Shown: positions 13,790 through 22,686, numbered from the stretch's first letter. The stretch: DNA of 32,711 nt from Thermomonas fusca DSM 15424 (GCF_000423885.1 NZ_AUIV01000032.1:1-32711), one strand, 5' to 3'. A program made the numbers and translations. The notes: generated by a model from the letters alone, not told the origin.

Positions 13790-14962
13790 TCAGAACAGTT
13801 CGACGCTGCCGGCGTCCATCGACTGCTGCAGGACGGCCTTGTGCGGGGGGCGTTCCCATTCGCCGCGCATCTGCGCGATGCGGTTGCCGATGTTGGCCAG
13901 CGCCTTGCGCATTTCCGGGTCCTGGAAGCCGTGGCTGCCGCGCAGCAGGTCATGCAGGGTGGTGGCTTCGGTATTGATCTGCTCCAGCCGCTGCAGATGC
14001 ACGGCGGCGGCGCCAAGCGCCTGGGTGGCGATGTCCTCGAACTGCAGCGAGCGCACCGCTTCCGCCACCGAAGCGTCGATTGCGCGGCCGCAGTCGGCGA
14101 TGTCGCGCATGCCGTTGCCGAGGCTGCGGTGGATGCCTTCGACGCGGTCCATCATCGAGGCCGATTCGTTGCGCGCCACGCGGGCGCGATCGAGGTCGCG
14201 CGAGGCCGTCTGCGACACCGTTTCGCGGACCTTGGCGATGGATTCCTTGGCGTTGTGGGCCAGCTTGCGGATCTGTTCGTTGAACGCGGTGCTGCGCTCT
14301 GACAGGTTGCGCACTTCGTCGGCCACCACCGCGAAGCCGCGCCCGGCCTCGCCGGCCCGGGCCGCTTCGATGGCAGCGTTCAGCGCCAGCAGGTTGGTCT
14401 GGTCGGCGATCGACTTGACGTCTTCCAGCAGCGCGAAGATCCCATCGAGGTGGCCGGCCATCGCGTCGATATGGCTGACGGTGACGCCGCTCTGGCCGCT
14501 GGCTGCTTCCAGCGCTTCCACCAGCTGCTCCATCTGCTGGGTGGCCTGCTGGGCGAAGCGGGAGATGTCGATCGAGCCGCTGTCGTCGCCCGTGCGCTCG
14601 ACCAGCCGCGCCACCACCGTGCTCTGTTCGCGCGATTTGCGGTTGACCGCATCGAAGCTGCCGCCGAGCTTGGCCACCGATTCACGGATCAGGGAGCGGG
14701 TGCGCTCGATTTCCGCGTGGGAACCGCTGACCTCGTTGCCGACGAAGCCGCGCAGTTCGCCCAGCAGCTTGGCGTGGTCGCGCAGCACCTGCGCCTCGGC
14801 CTTGTTGGGCAGCGAACGCCAGGCCACGACGCACCAGGCGGCAGCGGCGGTGACCACGAGGGCCATGCGAACGGCCATTGGCCAGGCGAGGGCCTCGGCG
14901 ATTAACAACAGCAGCATCAGCACCATCGGTGCGGCGATGCGAAGCAGGGCACGGGGTTCCAT
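13790..14962 (-). CDS. Methyl-accepting chemotaxis-like protein without sensor domain
   Basis: 390 residues. Two adjacent hydrophobic segments (about 9-26 and 30-48) leave only a few residues outside, so there is no periplasmic ligand domain and no recognisable HAMP. A helical linker leads to the receptor hairpin tip (N-L-L-A-L-N-A-A-I-E-A-A-R-A-G-E), the CheA/CheW contact site. After it comes an atypical C-terminal part of about 120 residues, with S-L-Q-F-E-D-I-A-T-Q-A-L and a helical bundle. The last residues are D-A-G-S-V-E-L-F, a tail shared with CheD encoded two genes upstream. A FliA-like promoter precedes it. It may sense an intracellular or membrane cue, or act as an adaptor; ligand unknown. 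Confidence 0.83.
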   Translation of the reverse strand: MEPRALLRIAAPMVLMLLLLIAEALAWPMAVRMALVVTAAAAWCVVAWRSLPNKAEAQVLRDHAKLLGELRGFVGNEVSGSHAEIERTRSLIRESVAKLGGSFDAVNRKSREQSTVVARLVERTGDDSGSIDISRFAQQATQQMEQLVEALEAASGQSGVTVSHIDAMAGHLDGIFALLEDVKSIADQTNLLALNAAIEAARAGEAGRGFAVVADEVRNLSERSTAFNEQIRKLAHNAKESIAKVRETVSQTASRDLDRARVARNESASMMDRVEGIHRSLGNGMRDIADCGRAIDASVAEAVRSLQFEDIATQALGAAAVHLQRLEQINTEATTLHDLLRGSHGFQDPEMRKALANIGNRIAQMRGEWERPPHKAVLQQSMDAGSVELF

Positions 14963-14990
14963 CGTCGATCTCGTCGGGGACTCGATGGAG

Positions 14991-15018
14991 ATAACGGCCG
15001 AGGGGGCCGTCGGCTTTA
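14991..15018 (-). promoter_or_regulatory. FliA (sigma28)-like promoter of the sensor-less mcp
   Basis: Minus strand: TAAAGCCG (15018-15011), 12-base spacer, GCCGTTAT (14998-14991), against the consensus TAAAGTTT-N11-GCCGATAA. The spacer is one base longer than in the other three sites of this window. It lies 29 bases before the start codon and between cheB and this gene, so the gene can be expressed apart from the cheRDB unit. Confidence 0.55.
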
Positions 15019-15037
15019 GCCGAACCGGCGGTCGCGG

Positions 15038-16108
15038 TCAGGTTCCGCCGACATTGGTGCTGGTCAGCAGCGCGCCGGCAATCTCGGACAGCGGCAACAC
15101 CTGCTGCGCCGCGCCGAGGGTATAGGCGGCGCCGGGCATGCCCCAGACCACGCTGCTGGCTTCGTCCTGCACCATGGTGGCGGCGCCGGCCTTGCGCAGC
15201 GCCAGCAGGCCGCGCGCGCCGTCGTCTCCCATGCCGGTGAGCAGCGCGGCGCTGGCGTTGGCGCCGGCGGCCTGCGCCACCGATTCGAACAGCGCATCGA
15301 CGCTGGGGCGGTGGCGGCGGACCGGATCGTCCTCGCCCAGCCGGCAGCGCCAGCGTGCGCCGCTGCGCTGCACGCGCAGGTGCAGCCCGCCGGGAGCGAC
15401 GTAGGCGTGGCCGGCCAGCAGCGGCATGTCGTCTTCGGCCTGCACCACGGTCATCTTGCTGTGCCGGTCCAGGCGCTCGGCGAAGGGTTTGCTGAACGCC
15501 GCCGGGATGTGTTGGGTGATGACGGTGGCTGGCGCGTCGGCCGGCATCTGCTCGAGGAGGACGCGGATCGCCTCGGTGCCGCCGGTGGAAGCGCCGATGG
15601 CGATCAGGCGGTCGGTGGTGCGGTACTTGATCGGCGTGGCCTGCGCGGCCGCGGTGGCGCTGGCCGGCTGCAGCCTTGCAACCCGCGCGCGCGCGGCGTT
15701 GCGCACGCGTTCGCACAGTTCGCCGGCGTAGTTGTTCAGGCCGCGCTCGACGTCCAGCCTGGGCTTGGTGACGAAATCCACCGCGCCCAGCGCCAGCGCG
15801 TCCAGGGTGACCTGCGCACCGGCCTCGGTGAGCGAGGACACCATCACTACCGGCATCGGCCGCAACCGCATCAGGTTCTGCAGGAAGGTCAGCCCGTCCA
15901 TGCGCGGCATTTCGACGTCGAGGGTGAGCACGTCGGGTTCGAGCTGCTTGATCTTGTCGCGCGCGATCAGCGGGTCGGAGGCGGTGCCGACGACCTCGAT
16001 GCCCGGGTCCTGCGACAGGATTTCGCTCAGCACCTGGCGCACCAGCGCCGAGTCGTCGACGATCAGCACGCGCACCTTGCCCGGGCGCAGGGGTGTTTGC
16101 ATGGCCAT
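15038..16108 (-). CDS. cheB: Chemotaxis protein-glutamate methylesterase/deamidase CheB
   Basis: 356 residues from the ATG at 16108, which shares its A with the cheD stop (TGATG). Receiver domain at residues 12-130 with phosphoacceptor Asp64 (T-L-D-V-E-M-P-R-M-D-G). The linker at 140-165 is Ala-rich. The catalytic domain at 165-350 has the triad Ser174 (G-A-S-T-G-G), His200 (Q-H-I-P) and Asp296 (G-M-G-D-D-G). It removes methyl groups from receptor glutamates when phosphorylated by CheA, giving adaptation. It is the last gene of the coupled EAL-cheR-cheD-cheB series. Confidence 0.96.
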   Translation of the reverse strand: MAMQTPLRPGKVRVLIVDDSALVRQVLSEILSQDPGIEVVGTASDPLIARDKIKQLEPDVLTLDVEMPRMDGLTFLQNLMRLRPMPVVMVSSLTEAGAQVTLDALALGAVDFVTKPRLDVERGLNNYAGELCERVRNAARARVARLQPASATAAAQATPIKYRTTDRLIAIGASTGGTEAIRVLLEQMPADAPATVITQHIPAAFSKPFAERLDRHSKMTVVQAEDDMPLLAGHAYVAPGGLHLRVQRSGARWRCRLGEDDPVRRHRPSVDALFESVAQAAGANASAALLTGMGDDGARGLLALRKAGAATMVQDEASSVVWGMPGAAYTLGAAQQVLPLSEIAGALLTSTNVGGT

Positions 16109-16710
16109 CAGAACAGCTCCACGGAACCGGCCACCGGCTTCTGCGCCAGCTGGCTGCGATAGGCGCGCTCGACCCGCGCGATCTCGCCCGCCGCCGGCAG
16201 GCGCTTGACCAGGGTGCGGCCGCTGCGCACGAAGAAACAGACCTTGCGCGGCTGCACCCCGAACAGGTCCTGGGCAATGATCGGGATGCGTTCCGCGCCG
16301 AGGTAGTTGAGCACGAAATTGCCGTTGCGGGTGCCGATCGGATCCAGGGTCATGCCCGGCAACACGTTGCCACCGCCGAACACCTTCGCCTGCAGCCGCG
16401 AACGCATGGCGCCATGCTTGAGCAGTCCGTTGATGAGCAGCTCCATCGCATGGGCGCCGTAGCGCGCGCTGGCGTCGCCGGGCGCGGCGTCGGGCAGCAT
16501 GAAGTGGTTCATCCCGCCGACTTTGGCGCTGGCATCGAAGATGCAGGCGGCCACGCAGGATCCCAGCACGGTGGCCAGCGCGATCGGCTCGGAGGAGACC
16601 CGCCATTCGGCTGGCAGCAGCTTGATCACGTCGGCGTCCAGCGCCGGGTCGTAGTAGGTTCCAGGCGGCGGTGTCCGGATGGCGGCGACGCTGGCCGGCA
16701 AGCTGCTCAT
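16108..16710 (-). CDS. cheD: Chemoreceptor glutamine deamidase CheD
   Basis: 200 residues from the ATG at 16710, overlapping the cheR stop as ATGA. The catalytic Thr47-Cys52-His69 set is clear in A-T-V-L-G-S-C-V and M-N-H-F-M-L-P. V-F-G-G-G-N-V-L and the G-T-R-N-G-N-F segment are further CheD signatures. It deamidates receptor glutamines to make methylation sites. Its C-terminus, A-G-S-V-E-L-F, is the same as that of the sensor-less receptor at 13790-14962 and lies beyond the usual CheD fold, so it may be a docking peptide. Family call is firm. Confidence 0.95.
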   Translation of the reverse strand: MSSLPASVAAIRTPPPGTYYDPALDADVIKLLPAEWRVSSEPIALATVLGSCVAACIFDASAKVGGMNHFMLPDAAPGDASARYGAHAMELLINGLLKHGAMRSRLQAKVFGGGNVLPGMTLDPIGTRNGNFVLNYLGAERIPIIAQDLFGVQPRKVCFFVRSGRTLVKRLPAAGEIARVERAYRSQLAQKPVAGSVELF

Positions 16711-17561
16711 CGGCCGTCCCGGGCGGCGCGATAGATGGTCCGGCCGCAAGGCTGCACCACGTCCAGCGCGTGGGCGAAGCTCTCCGAATGCCCGGCATAG
16801 AAGCGCCCGCCCGGTGCGAGCAGCGGCACGATCTTGCGCAGCACCTCGTACTGGGTGGGCTTGTCGAAGTAGATCATCACGTTGCGGCAGAACACCGCCA
16901 GGAAGCGCTGCCGCAACCCGTAGTCGGGGGCCAGCAGGTTGTGCTGGCGGAATTCGACCAGCTGCCGCAGCTGCGGCTTGACCCGCACCATGCCTTCGTT
17001 GGGGCCGGTTCCGCGCAGGAAGAAGCGGCGCTTGCGCTCGGGCGAGAGCTCGGCGATGCGCTCGATGCCGTAGCTGCCGGCTGCGGCGCTGGCCAGCGCG
17101 TTGGTGTCGATGTCGGTGGCGAGGATGCGCACGGGCGGGGTGTCCGAGCCGAACGCCTCGCAGGCGGTGATCGCCAGCGACCACGGCTCTTCGCCGGTGG
17201 AGGCGGCGCAGCACCAGATGTCCGCCGGTTCGCCGCGCGGCAAGGCGCGCAGCTGGTCGCGCAGGGCATCGAAGTGGTGGGCTTCGCGGAAGAACGAGGT
17301 GAGGTTGGTGGTCAGCGCGTTGATGAACGCCTGTTCCTCGCTGTCCGGGTCGGCCTCCACCAGGTCCAGGTAGTCGGCGCAGCTGGACAGCCCGCGCGCG
17401 CGGATGCGCCGCGACAGCCGGCTGTAGACCATGTCGCGCTTGTGTTCGGCCAGGTGGATGCCGGCGCGCGTGTAGATCATCCGGCAGGCGCGGCGGAAGT
17501 CGCGGTCGTTGAATTCGAAGCCGGCGCCGGTGTTGTCGCGGTCAGCGGAACCCTCAGCCAT
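16707..17561 (-). CDS. cheR: Chemotaxis protein methyltransferase CheR
   Basis: 284 residues from the ATG at 17561, which lies inside the end of the preceding EAL gene (8-base overlap). The N-terminal helical domain (15-75) is followed by N-L-T-S-F-F-R-E, a CheR hallmark. The S-adenosylmethionine site is C-C-A-A-S-T-G-E-E-P-W-S at 117-128 and D-I-D at 150-152. The beta-subdomain R-G-T-G-P-N-E-G (183-190) has the Gly-x-Gly-x3-Gly pattern of CheR enzymes that bind a receptor-borne pentapeptide, matching the H-W-Q-E-F tail of the receptor at 19751-22459. It methylates receptor glutamates. The ORF could be extended 22 residues upstream, but that part is out-of-frame EAL sequence. Confidence 0.95.
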   Translation of the reverse strand: MAEGSADRDNTGAGFEFNDRDFRRACRMIYTRAGIHLAEHKRDMVYSRLSRRIRARGLSSCADYLDLVEADPDSEEQAFINALTTNLTSFFREAHHFDALRDQLRALPRGEPADIWCCAASTGEEPWSLAITACEAFGSDTPPVRILATDIDTNALASAAAGSYGIERIAELSPERKRRFFLRGTGPNEGMVRVKPQLRQLVEFRQHNLLAPDYGLRQRFLAVFCRNVMIYFDKPTQYEVLRKIVPLLAPGGRFYAGHSESFAHALDVVQPCGRTIYRAARDGR

Positions 17562-19671
17562 GCGCCATCTCCACCTGCTGCGCCTGCAGCCGCACCTGCA
17601 GGGCGTCGGCGTCCAGCGCCGGGGCATACAGGTAGCCCTGCGCCTCTTCGCAGCCGTGGTCGTGCAGCCAGTCCGCCTGCGGCATGGCTTCCACGCCCTC
17701 CGCCACCACCCGCAGCCCGAGCGCGCGCGCCAGCATCAGGATCCAGCGCACGATCGCGGCGTCCTCGCCGTTTTCCAGCATGCCGCTGACGAAGCTGCGG
17801 TCGATCTTGACCCGGTCGATGCGGAAGCGGCGCAGCATCGACAGCGAGGCATAGCCGGTGCCGAAGTCGTCGAAGGCCAGGTTCACCCCGCGCGAGCGCA
17901 GCACCGCCAGCGCCTCGGCGCCGGCGCTGTCCTGGGTCAGGGCGATGGTTTCGGTGATCTCCAGCTCCAGCCGCTCGGCCGGCAGTGCGGCGGCGGCCAG
18001 TGCCAGCTGCACCTCGGCCACCAGCGATTCGACCAGCTGGGCGGGGAACAGGTTGATGCTGACCGAGGTGTCCGGGTCGGGCCACTGGGCGGCGTCCAGG
18101 CAGGCCCGGCGCAGCACCCAAGCGCCCACTTCCGCACCCAGCGGGCTGCGCGCCAGCAGGTCGATGAATTCGCTGGCCGGGACCATGCCGCGCTGCGGAT
18201 GCCGCCAGCGCAGCAGCGCTTCGGCGCCACAGATGCGGCCGGTGCCCAGCTCGACTTGCGGCTGGTAGTGGAGTTCGAATTCGCCGTTGGCGAACGCACG
18301 CCGCAGGTCGCGGTCGAGGTCGCGGCGCGCCAGCGCATCGGTGCGCATGGCCTCCTGGTAGCGGCAGACCTGGTGGCCGCCCGCGGACTTGGCGCGGTTG
18401 AGCGCCAGGTCGGCGCTGGCCAGCAGGTCGCCCTGTCCGCGAACGTCACCGCGCAGGGCGATGCCGACGCTGACGTCGATGTTGATCTCGTGCCCGCGCA
18501 CGCGCAGGGTCTGCTCCAGATGCTCGACCAGCGCCGGCACCACCGCCTCGTCGTCCGTGGCGTCGGCATCGGCATCGGCAGCCAGGCGCTCGTCGCTGCA
18601 GGCCACCGCGAACACGTCGCCGCCCACCCGTGCCAGGCAAACCTGGGCATCGGCCTTCGTCTGCAGGCGGTCGGCCACGGCCTGCAGCACGCGGTCGCCG
18701 ACCACGTGGCCAAGCCCGTCGTTGATCCATTTGAAGCGGTCGATGGCGAACAGCGCCACGCCCCAGTCCGGGTGCGCGGCCAGGGCGTCCAGCAGGGCAT
18801 TGCGGTTGGGCAGCCCGGTGAGCGGGTCGAAGTGCGCCAGCCGGTCGAGCTGTGCGCGCTGGTGGGCCGCCTCGGTGACGTCATGCAGGATCAGGGTGAC
18901 GCCGCGGTCGGATCCGTAGCGCCAGATGGAGCGGGTGGCGTCGAGCAGGCGCAGGCTGCCGTCCGGCGCCACCATGCGCAGCAGCTGGCTGCCTTCGATG
19001 CGGCCGGCCAGCCACGCCTGGGCGATGTCCTGGTCGGATTGCAGGCGCAGCGGAAACAGCGAGAACACCGGCTGGCCAGCCAGCTGGTTGCCGAACAGCT
19101 GTTCGGCGGCACGGTTCTGCCAGCGCACCCGGCCGTGGCGGTCGCCCACCAGCACCGCTTCGCGCGCCTGCTCGCCGGCTTGGGAAACGATCAACGCGCG
19201 GCGCTCCAGATGCCGCTGTTCCAGCAGGGTGGCGGTGATCCGCGCCAGCCGCGTCAGCGCGTCCAGCTGCGCCTGCGTCGGCGGATCGCGCGGCTCGTGG
19301 TCGAACACCGCCAGGGTGCCGAGGCGCTGGCCCGCGCGCCCGCGCAGGGCGATGCCGGCATAGAAGCGGGCGCCGCAACGCGGGTCGGCCGGCATGTCGG
19401 GCAGCACCAGTAGCGGGGCGTGCTGCTCCCAGGTGCGCACGATCAGGTGGTCGCGCGACAACTGGCCGTGGCCGTGGTCGCCGCCGTGGCTCGCCAGCAT
19501 CAGCACGCGTTCGTCCTCGCTGGTGGCGACCACCGCGACCCGCGCCTGCAGCGTTGTCGCGGCCAGCGTGGCGAGGTCCGCCAGCCGCGCCGAGGCTTCG
19601 CCGGACGGCACGGCCGTGGTGGCGGAAGCAGCGTCGTGCAGATCGCGGGCGGGGGGCAGCTCGAATGTCAT
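17554..19671 (-). CDS. GAF-PAS-GGDEF(degenerate)-EAL c-di-GMP phosphodiesterase
   Basis: 705 residues from the ATG at 19671. No membrane segment. Domain order: GAF-like (about 25-155), PAS-like (160-270), GGDEF (280-440), EAL (455-700). The GGDEF signature reads G-G-D-V-F at 350-354, so the metal-binding Glu is lost and cyclase activity is unlikely. The EAL domain keeps E-A-L (484-486), N540, E-I-T-E (571-574), D-D-F-G-T-G (601-606), K622 and E658 or E661, so it should hydrolyse c-di-GMP. Its gene overlaps cheR, tying c-di-GMP turnover to receptor methylation. The degenerate GGDEF may serve as a GTP sensor, as in some similar proteins. Signal for GAF/PAS unknown. Confidence 0.9.
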   Translation of the reverse strand: MTFELPPARDLHDAASATTAVPSGEASARLADLATLAATTLQARVAVVATSEDERVLMLASHGGDHGHGQLSRDHLIVRTWEQHAPLLVLPDMPADPRCGARFYAGIALRGRAGQRLGTLAVFDHEPRDPPTQAQLDALTRLARITATLLEQRHLERRALIVSQAGEQAREAVLVGDRHGRVRWQNRAAEQLFGNQLAGQPVFSLFPLRLQSDQDIAQAWLAGRIEGSQLLRMVAPDGSLRLLDATRSIWRYGSDRGVTLILHDVTEAAHQRAQLDRLAHFDPLTGLPNRNALLDALAAHPDWGVALFAIDRFKWINDGLGHVVGDRVLQAVADRLQTKADAQVCLARVGGDVFAVACSDERLAADADADATDDEAVVPALVEHLEQTLRVRGHEINIDVSVGIALRGDVRGQGDLLASADLALNRAKSAGGHQVCRYQEAMRTDALARRDLDRDLRRAFANGEFELHYQPQVELGTGRICGAEALLRWRHPQRGMVPASEFIDLLARSPLGAEVGAWVLRRACLDAAQWPDPDTSVSINLFPAQLVESLVAEVQLALAAAALPAERLELEITETIALTQDSAGAEALAVLRSRGVNLAFDDFGTGYASLSMLRRFRIDRVKIDRSFVSGMLENGEDAAIVRWILMLARALGLRVVAEGVEAMPQADWLHDHGCEEAQGYLYAPALDADALQVRLQAQQVEMAHG

Positions 19672-19719
19672 CTGCGCGAGGCGAGGCCGGGAAAGAAAGG
19701 GACAGCAAAAACGAAAGCA

Positions 19720-19740
19720 GGGCGGGGGAATACCCCGCCC
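19720..19740 (-). terminator. GC-rich hairpin between mcp and EAL gene
   Basis: Minus strand GGGCGGGG-TATT-CCCCGCCC (one extra C in the loop), a strong stem 10 bases after the receptor stop. Only a broken T-run follows some bases later, so termination is likely partial, letting part of the transcript continue into EAL-cheR-cheD-cheB. Confidence 0.45.
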
Positions 19741-19750
19741 GCGGATGGCA

Positions 19751-22459
19751 TCAGAACTCCTGCCAGTGCTGATCGCCGCCGCTGCCCGCGGTCGCCGGGG
19801 CGCGCGAGCGCAACGGCGTGGGCGTGGGCGCGGGCGCTGCAGCGGCGCCGGTCTTGCGCGCCGTCGTGGACTGGCGACGCACTGGCGCTGCGGCCGGTGG
19901 CGCCGCCGCGGCGCGCGGCGCTGCGGGCGTGGCGCTGCGGGCCGGCGCTGCGGCAACCGCGGCGGTGCGGAACGCGGACACCGCCTCGACCAGCTGCCCG
20001 GCCTGCTGGCGCATGCTCTCCGCGGAGGCGGAAGCCTGCTCTACCAGCGCCGCATTCTGCTGGGTGCCTTCGTCCATTTGGGTGATGGCCTGGTTGACCT
20101 GCTCGATGCCGCTGCTCTGCTCCTGCGAGGCGGCGGAGATGTCGGCGATGATGTCGGTCACGCGCTGCACCGACGAGACGATCTCGCCCATGGTGTTGCC
20201 GGCCTGGCGCACCAGCGCCGAACCGTCGGTCACCTTGCCCACCGACTCCTCGATCAGCTGCTTGATCTCCTTGGCGGCGCCGGCGCTGCGCTGCGCTAGC
20301 GCGCGCACTTCGCCCGCCACCACCGCGAAACCGCGGCCCTGTTCGCCGGCGCGCGCCGCTTCCACCGCCGCGTTCAGCGCCAGGATGTTGGTCTGGAAGG
20401 CGATGCCGTCGATCACGCTGATGATGTCGGCGATCTTCTTCGACGAAGCCTCGATGGCGCTCATCGTGGCGACCACCTGCTGCACCACCTCGCCGCCCTG
20501 CGCCGCCACGCCGGCCGCGCCCTGCGCCAGCTGGTTGGCCTGGCGGGCGTTGTCGGCGTTCTGCTTGACGGTGGAGGTCAGTTCTTCCATCGAGGAGGCG
20601 GTTTCCTCCAGCGAGGCCGCCTGCTGCTCGGTGCGCATCGACAGGTCGCTGTTGCCGGCGGCGATCTCGCCAGCGGCGGCATTGATGCCGTCCGAGGTCT
20701 GGCGGATGTTGCCGACGATCTGCGCCAGCCCATCCACGGTGCGGTTGGCGTCGGCGGCAAGCTGGCCGAACTGGCCGGGCAGCTGGGCCTCGATGCGCCG
20801 GCTGAGGTCGCCGTCGGCCACCGCGGACAGCAGCGTGCCGACTTCGTTCAGGCCGTTCTGCGAGGTGGCCATCAGCTGGTCCAGGCGCTCCACCAGCTCG
20901 CGATAGACGAATTCGAAGCGGCTGGCGTCGCCACGCTTGCTGAAGTCGCCGGCCACGGCGGCATCCACCAGCGTCTGGATCTCGCCGTTGACCGCCAGCA
21001 GGCTGGCCTTGACCGCGTCCACCGCCTTGGTGGACTGGGCCTTCTTGCCGGGCAGGCGGTCGACGTCACGGGACAGATCGCCACGCCCGTAGTCGCCGAT
21101 CACCTCGACGATATGGTGGGTTTCGCTGATGAAGGACGCCACCAGGGTATTGACCTGCTCGGCGATCACGCCGAACGCGCCGGGGAAGTTCTCGGCATCG
21201 ATGCGGCTGTCCAGTTCGCCGGCCTGCTGTTCTTCGAACAGGGTCTGCAGGGCCTGCGCGAACTTGCGCAGGGTGGCGGCGGCTTCCTCCATGCCGCGGC
21301 CGATGTCGTTCAGCTCGTCGCGGGTGTCGACGTGGATGCGGTCGGAGAACTGGCCGGAGGCCAGTGCGCGTGCGCCGGCGCCGATGCTCTGCAGCGCCTT
21401 GCGGGTGCCGCGGGTGAAGCCCATGAACAGATAGGCGGCGGCCAGCAGCGACAGCGCCACGAAGCCGAGAGTGGCGAAAGCCTTCATCTGCAGGCTGGCG
21501 ATGGCGCGGTCGCCGGCGGCATTGATGGCGGCATTGGTCGCTCTCATCGCCTTGTTCATGGCCAGGCGGGTGGCCTGGTCCTGCCTGGCCAGGCCCGCCA
21601 CCGGCGATTCCGGGGTTTCGGCATCCAGGATCTGCTCCTGGATCATCTTGTTCTGCGCTTCCATCGCCTGCAGCGCAGCGCTCATCGGCTTGCCGAACAG
21701 CACCGCGCCCTCGGGCAGTTCCTTCTCGATGTACTTGCGGCCGTCGCTGATCTGGTTGGTCAGGTAGCCCTGCATGTTCTTGCGCACCGCCAGTTCAGTG
21801 CGGTCGCTCACCCAGATCGCGCCTTCGCCCAGCACACGGATGCCCACGATGGCCTGCTTGGCGCTGGCGGCCGAGAGTTCCGGCAGCAGGATGCCGCCGA
21901 TTTCGCCGCCCCGCAGCATGACGGTGTCGGAGGCAATGGCGGTGATCCCCTCGAACGCGATGGCGTTGATTTGGGCCCGCAGGGCGTCCAGCGCCAGCGA
22001 ATCCGCGTCCGGTCCACCTTCGCCTTCGGTGCTCATCGCCTTCTTCCAGGCGGCGGCGGTGGCTTTCACGCCTTCCACCACTTCCTGATTGTCATAGCCT
22101 TCGCGGACGCGCCAACTGTCGAAGGCGGCCAGCGCCTTGTCCGCGCGGGCAGCAGCCTCGGCGATGCCTTGGTCGGTGGCGGTCGTATCGTTGGCCAGCT
22201 TGCGGGCGCGGAGCTGGCGGTGGTCCTGCATGGCCAGCTGGGCGTCGTGGAGGATGTCCAAGCCAACGGTGGCGGAGCGAGCGGTACGCGCATCGGAGAT
22301 TTCGCCCAGCGAGCGGGTGACCACCAGGCCTGCCAACACGCCGCAGGTCAGGGTGAACGCCGCGCCGATCAGGATCGCCTTCTGGCTGAAGCGCAATCGC
22401 CCCATCAGGTTCGTGGCGGGCGCGAGCAGGCGATCGGCGAGAGAAAGGCTTTGCGGCAT
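19751..22459 (-). CDS. Methyl-accepting chemotaxis protein, poly-HAMP, CheR-tethering
   Basis: 902 residues from the ATG at 22459 (AGGGG seven bases before it). TM1 28-48, a periplasmic all-helical region of about 278 residues (49-326), TM2 327-347. The size suits a helical bimodular sensor, but I cannot assign a ligand. After TM2 come HAMP and about four further HAMP-like modules, marked by G-x-L/F-S-x-R repeats such as G-E-L-D-S-R-I-D, G-D-L-S-R-D-V-D, G-D-F-S-K-R and G-D-L-S-R-R-I-E. The signalling hairpin has the tip N-I-L-A-L-N-A-A-V-E-A-A-R-A-G-E. An Ala/Pro-rich linker of about 60 residues ends in H-W-Q-E-F, a CheR-binding pentapeptide. It is the only receptor here with one, and the first gene of the unit leading to cheR. 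Confidence 0.93.
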   Translation of the reverse strand: MPQSLSLADRLLAPATNLMGRLRFSQKAILIGAAFTLTCGVLAGLVVTRSLGEISDARTARSATVGLDILHDAQLAMQDHRQLRARKLANDTTATDQGIAEAAARADKALAAFDSWRVREGYDNQEVVEGVKATAAAWKKAMSTEGEGGPDADSLALDALRAQINAIAFEGITAIASDTVMLRGGEIGGILLPELSAASAKQAIVGIRVLGEGAIWVSDRTELAVRKNMQGYLTNQISDGRKYIEKELPEGAVLFGKPMSAALQAMEAQNKMIQEQILDAETPESPVAGLARQDQATRLAMNKAMRATNAAINAAGDRAIASLQMKAFATLGFVALSLLAAAYLFMGFTRGTRKALQSIGAGARALASGQFSDRIHVDTRDELNDIGRGMEEAAATLRKFAQALQTLFEEQQAGELDSRIDAENFPGAFGVIAEQVNTLVASFISETHHIVEVIGDYGRGDLSRDVDRLPGKKAQSTKAVDAVKASLLAVNGEIQTLVDAAVAGDFSKRGDASRFEFVYRELVERLDQLMATSQNGLNEVGTLLSAVADGDLSRRIEAQLPGQFGQLAADANRTVDGLAQIVGNIRQTSDGINAAAGEIAAGNSDLSMRTEQQAASLEETASSMEELTSTVKQNADNARQANQLAQGAAGVAAQGGEVVQQVVATMSAIEASSKKIADIISVIDGIAFQTNILALNAAVEAARAGEQGRGFAVVAGEVRALAQRSAGAAKEIKQLIEESVGKVTDGSALVRQAGNTMGEIVSSVQRVTDIIADISAASQEQSSGIEQVNQAITQMDEGTQQNAALVEQASASAESMRQQAGQLVEAVSAFRTAAVAAAPARSATPAAPRAAAAPPAAAPVRRQSTTARKTGAAAAPAPTPTPLRSRAPATAGSGGDQHWQEF

Positions 22460-22503
22460 TGTGGGACCCCTGTGAACGCAATCGAATGGTTTGGTCAAAG
22501 CCG

Positions 22504-22530
22504 GCATCGGCCCGCACCGTGGAATCTTTA
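22504..22530 (-). promoter_or_regulatory. FliA (sigma28)-like promoter of the mcp-EAL-cheRDB unit
   Basis: Minus strand TAAAGATT (22530-22523), 11-base spacer, GCCGATGC (22511-22504). It differs from the consensus TAAAGTTT-N11-GCCGATAA at four of 16 positions, none of them in TAAAG or GCCGAT. It lies 45 bases before the start codon. This is the best of the four sites. Confidence 0.75.
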
Positions 22531-22686
22531 ACGGTTGCCTGTCGGCGGCGATGCCGATGACTTGCAACCGTGACCGGCATCGCAGTCCGGGGAATCGCGC
22601 CGGGCGTCGCGCTCAAGTCCCGCCGGTGGCAGCCGATGTGGATGTCGAGCGCATACGCGCCTGCATACCCCTACGGAGTTCCTGCC

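Noticed and set aside
17509..19413. 634-residue plus-strand open frame opposite the EAL gene
   Set aside because: It is an antisense shadow of a well-conserved GAF-PAS-GGDEF-EAL protein, with Gln/His/Val-rich composition and no start signals.
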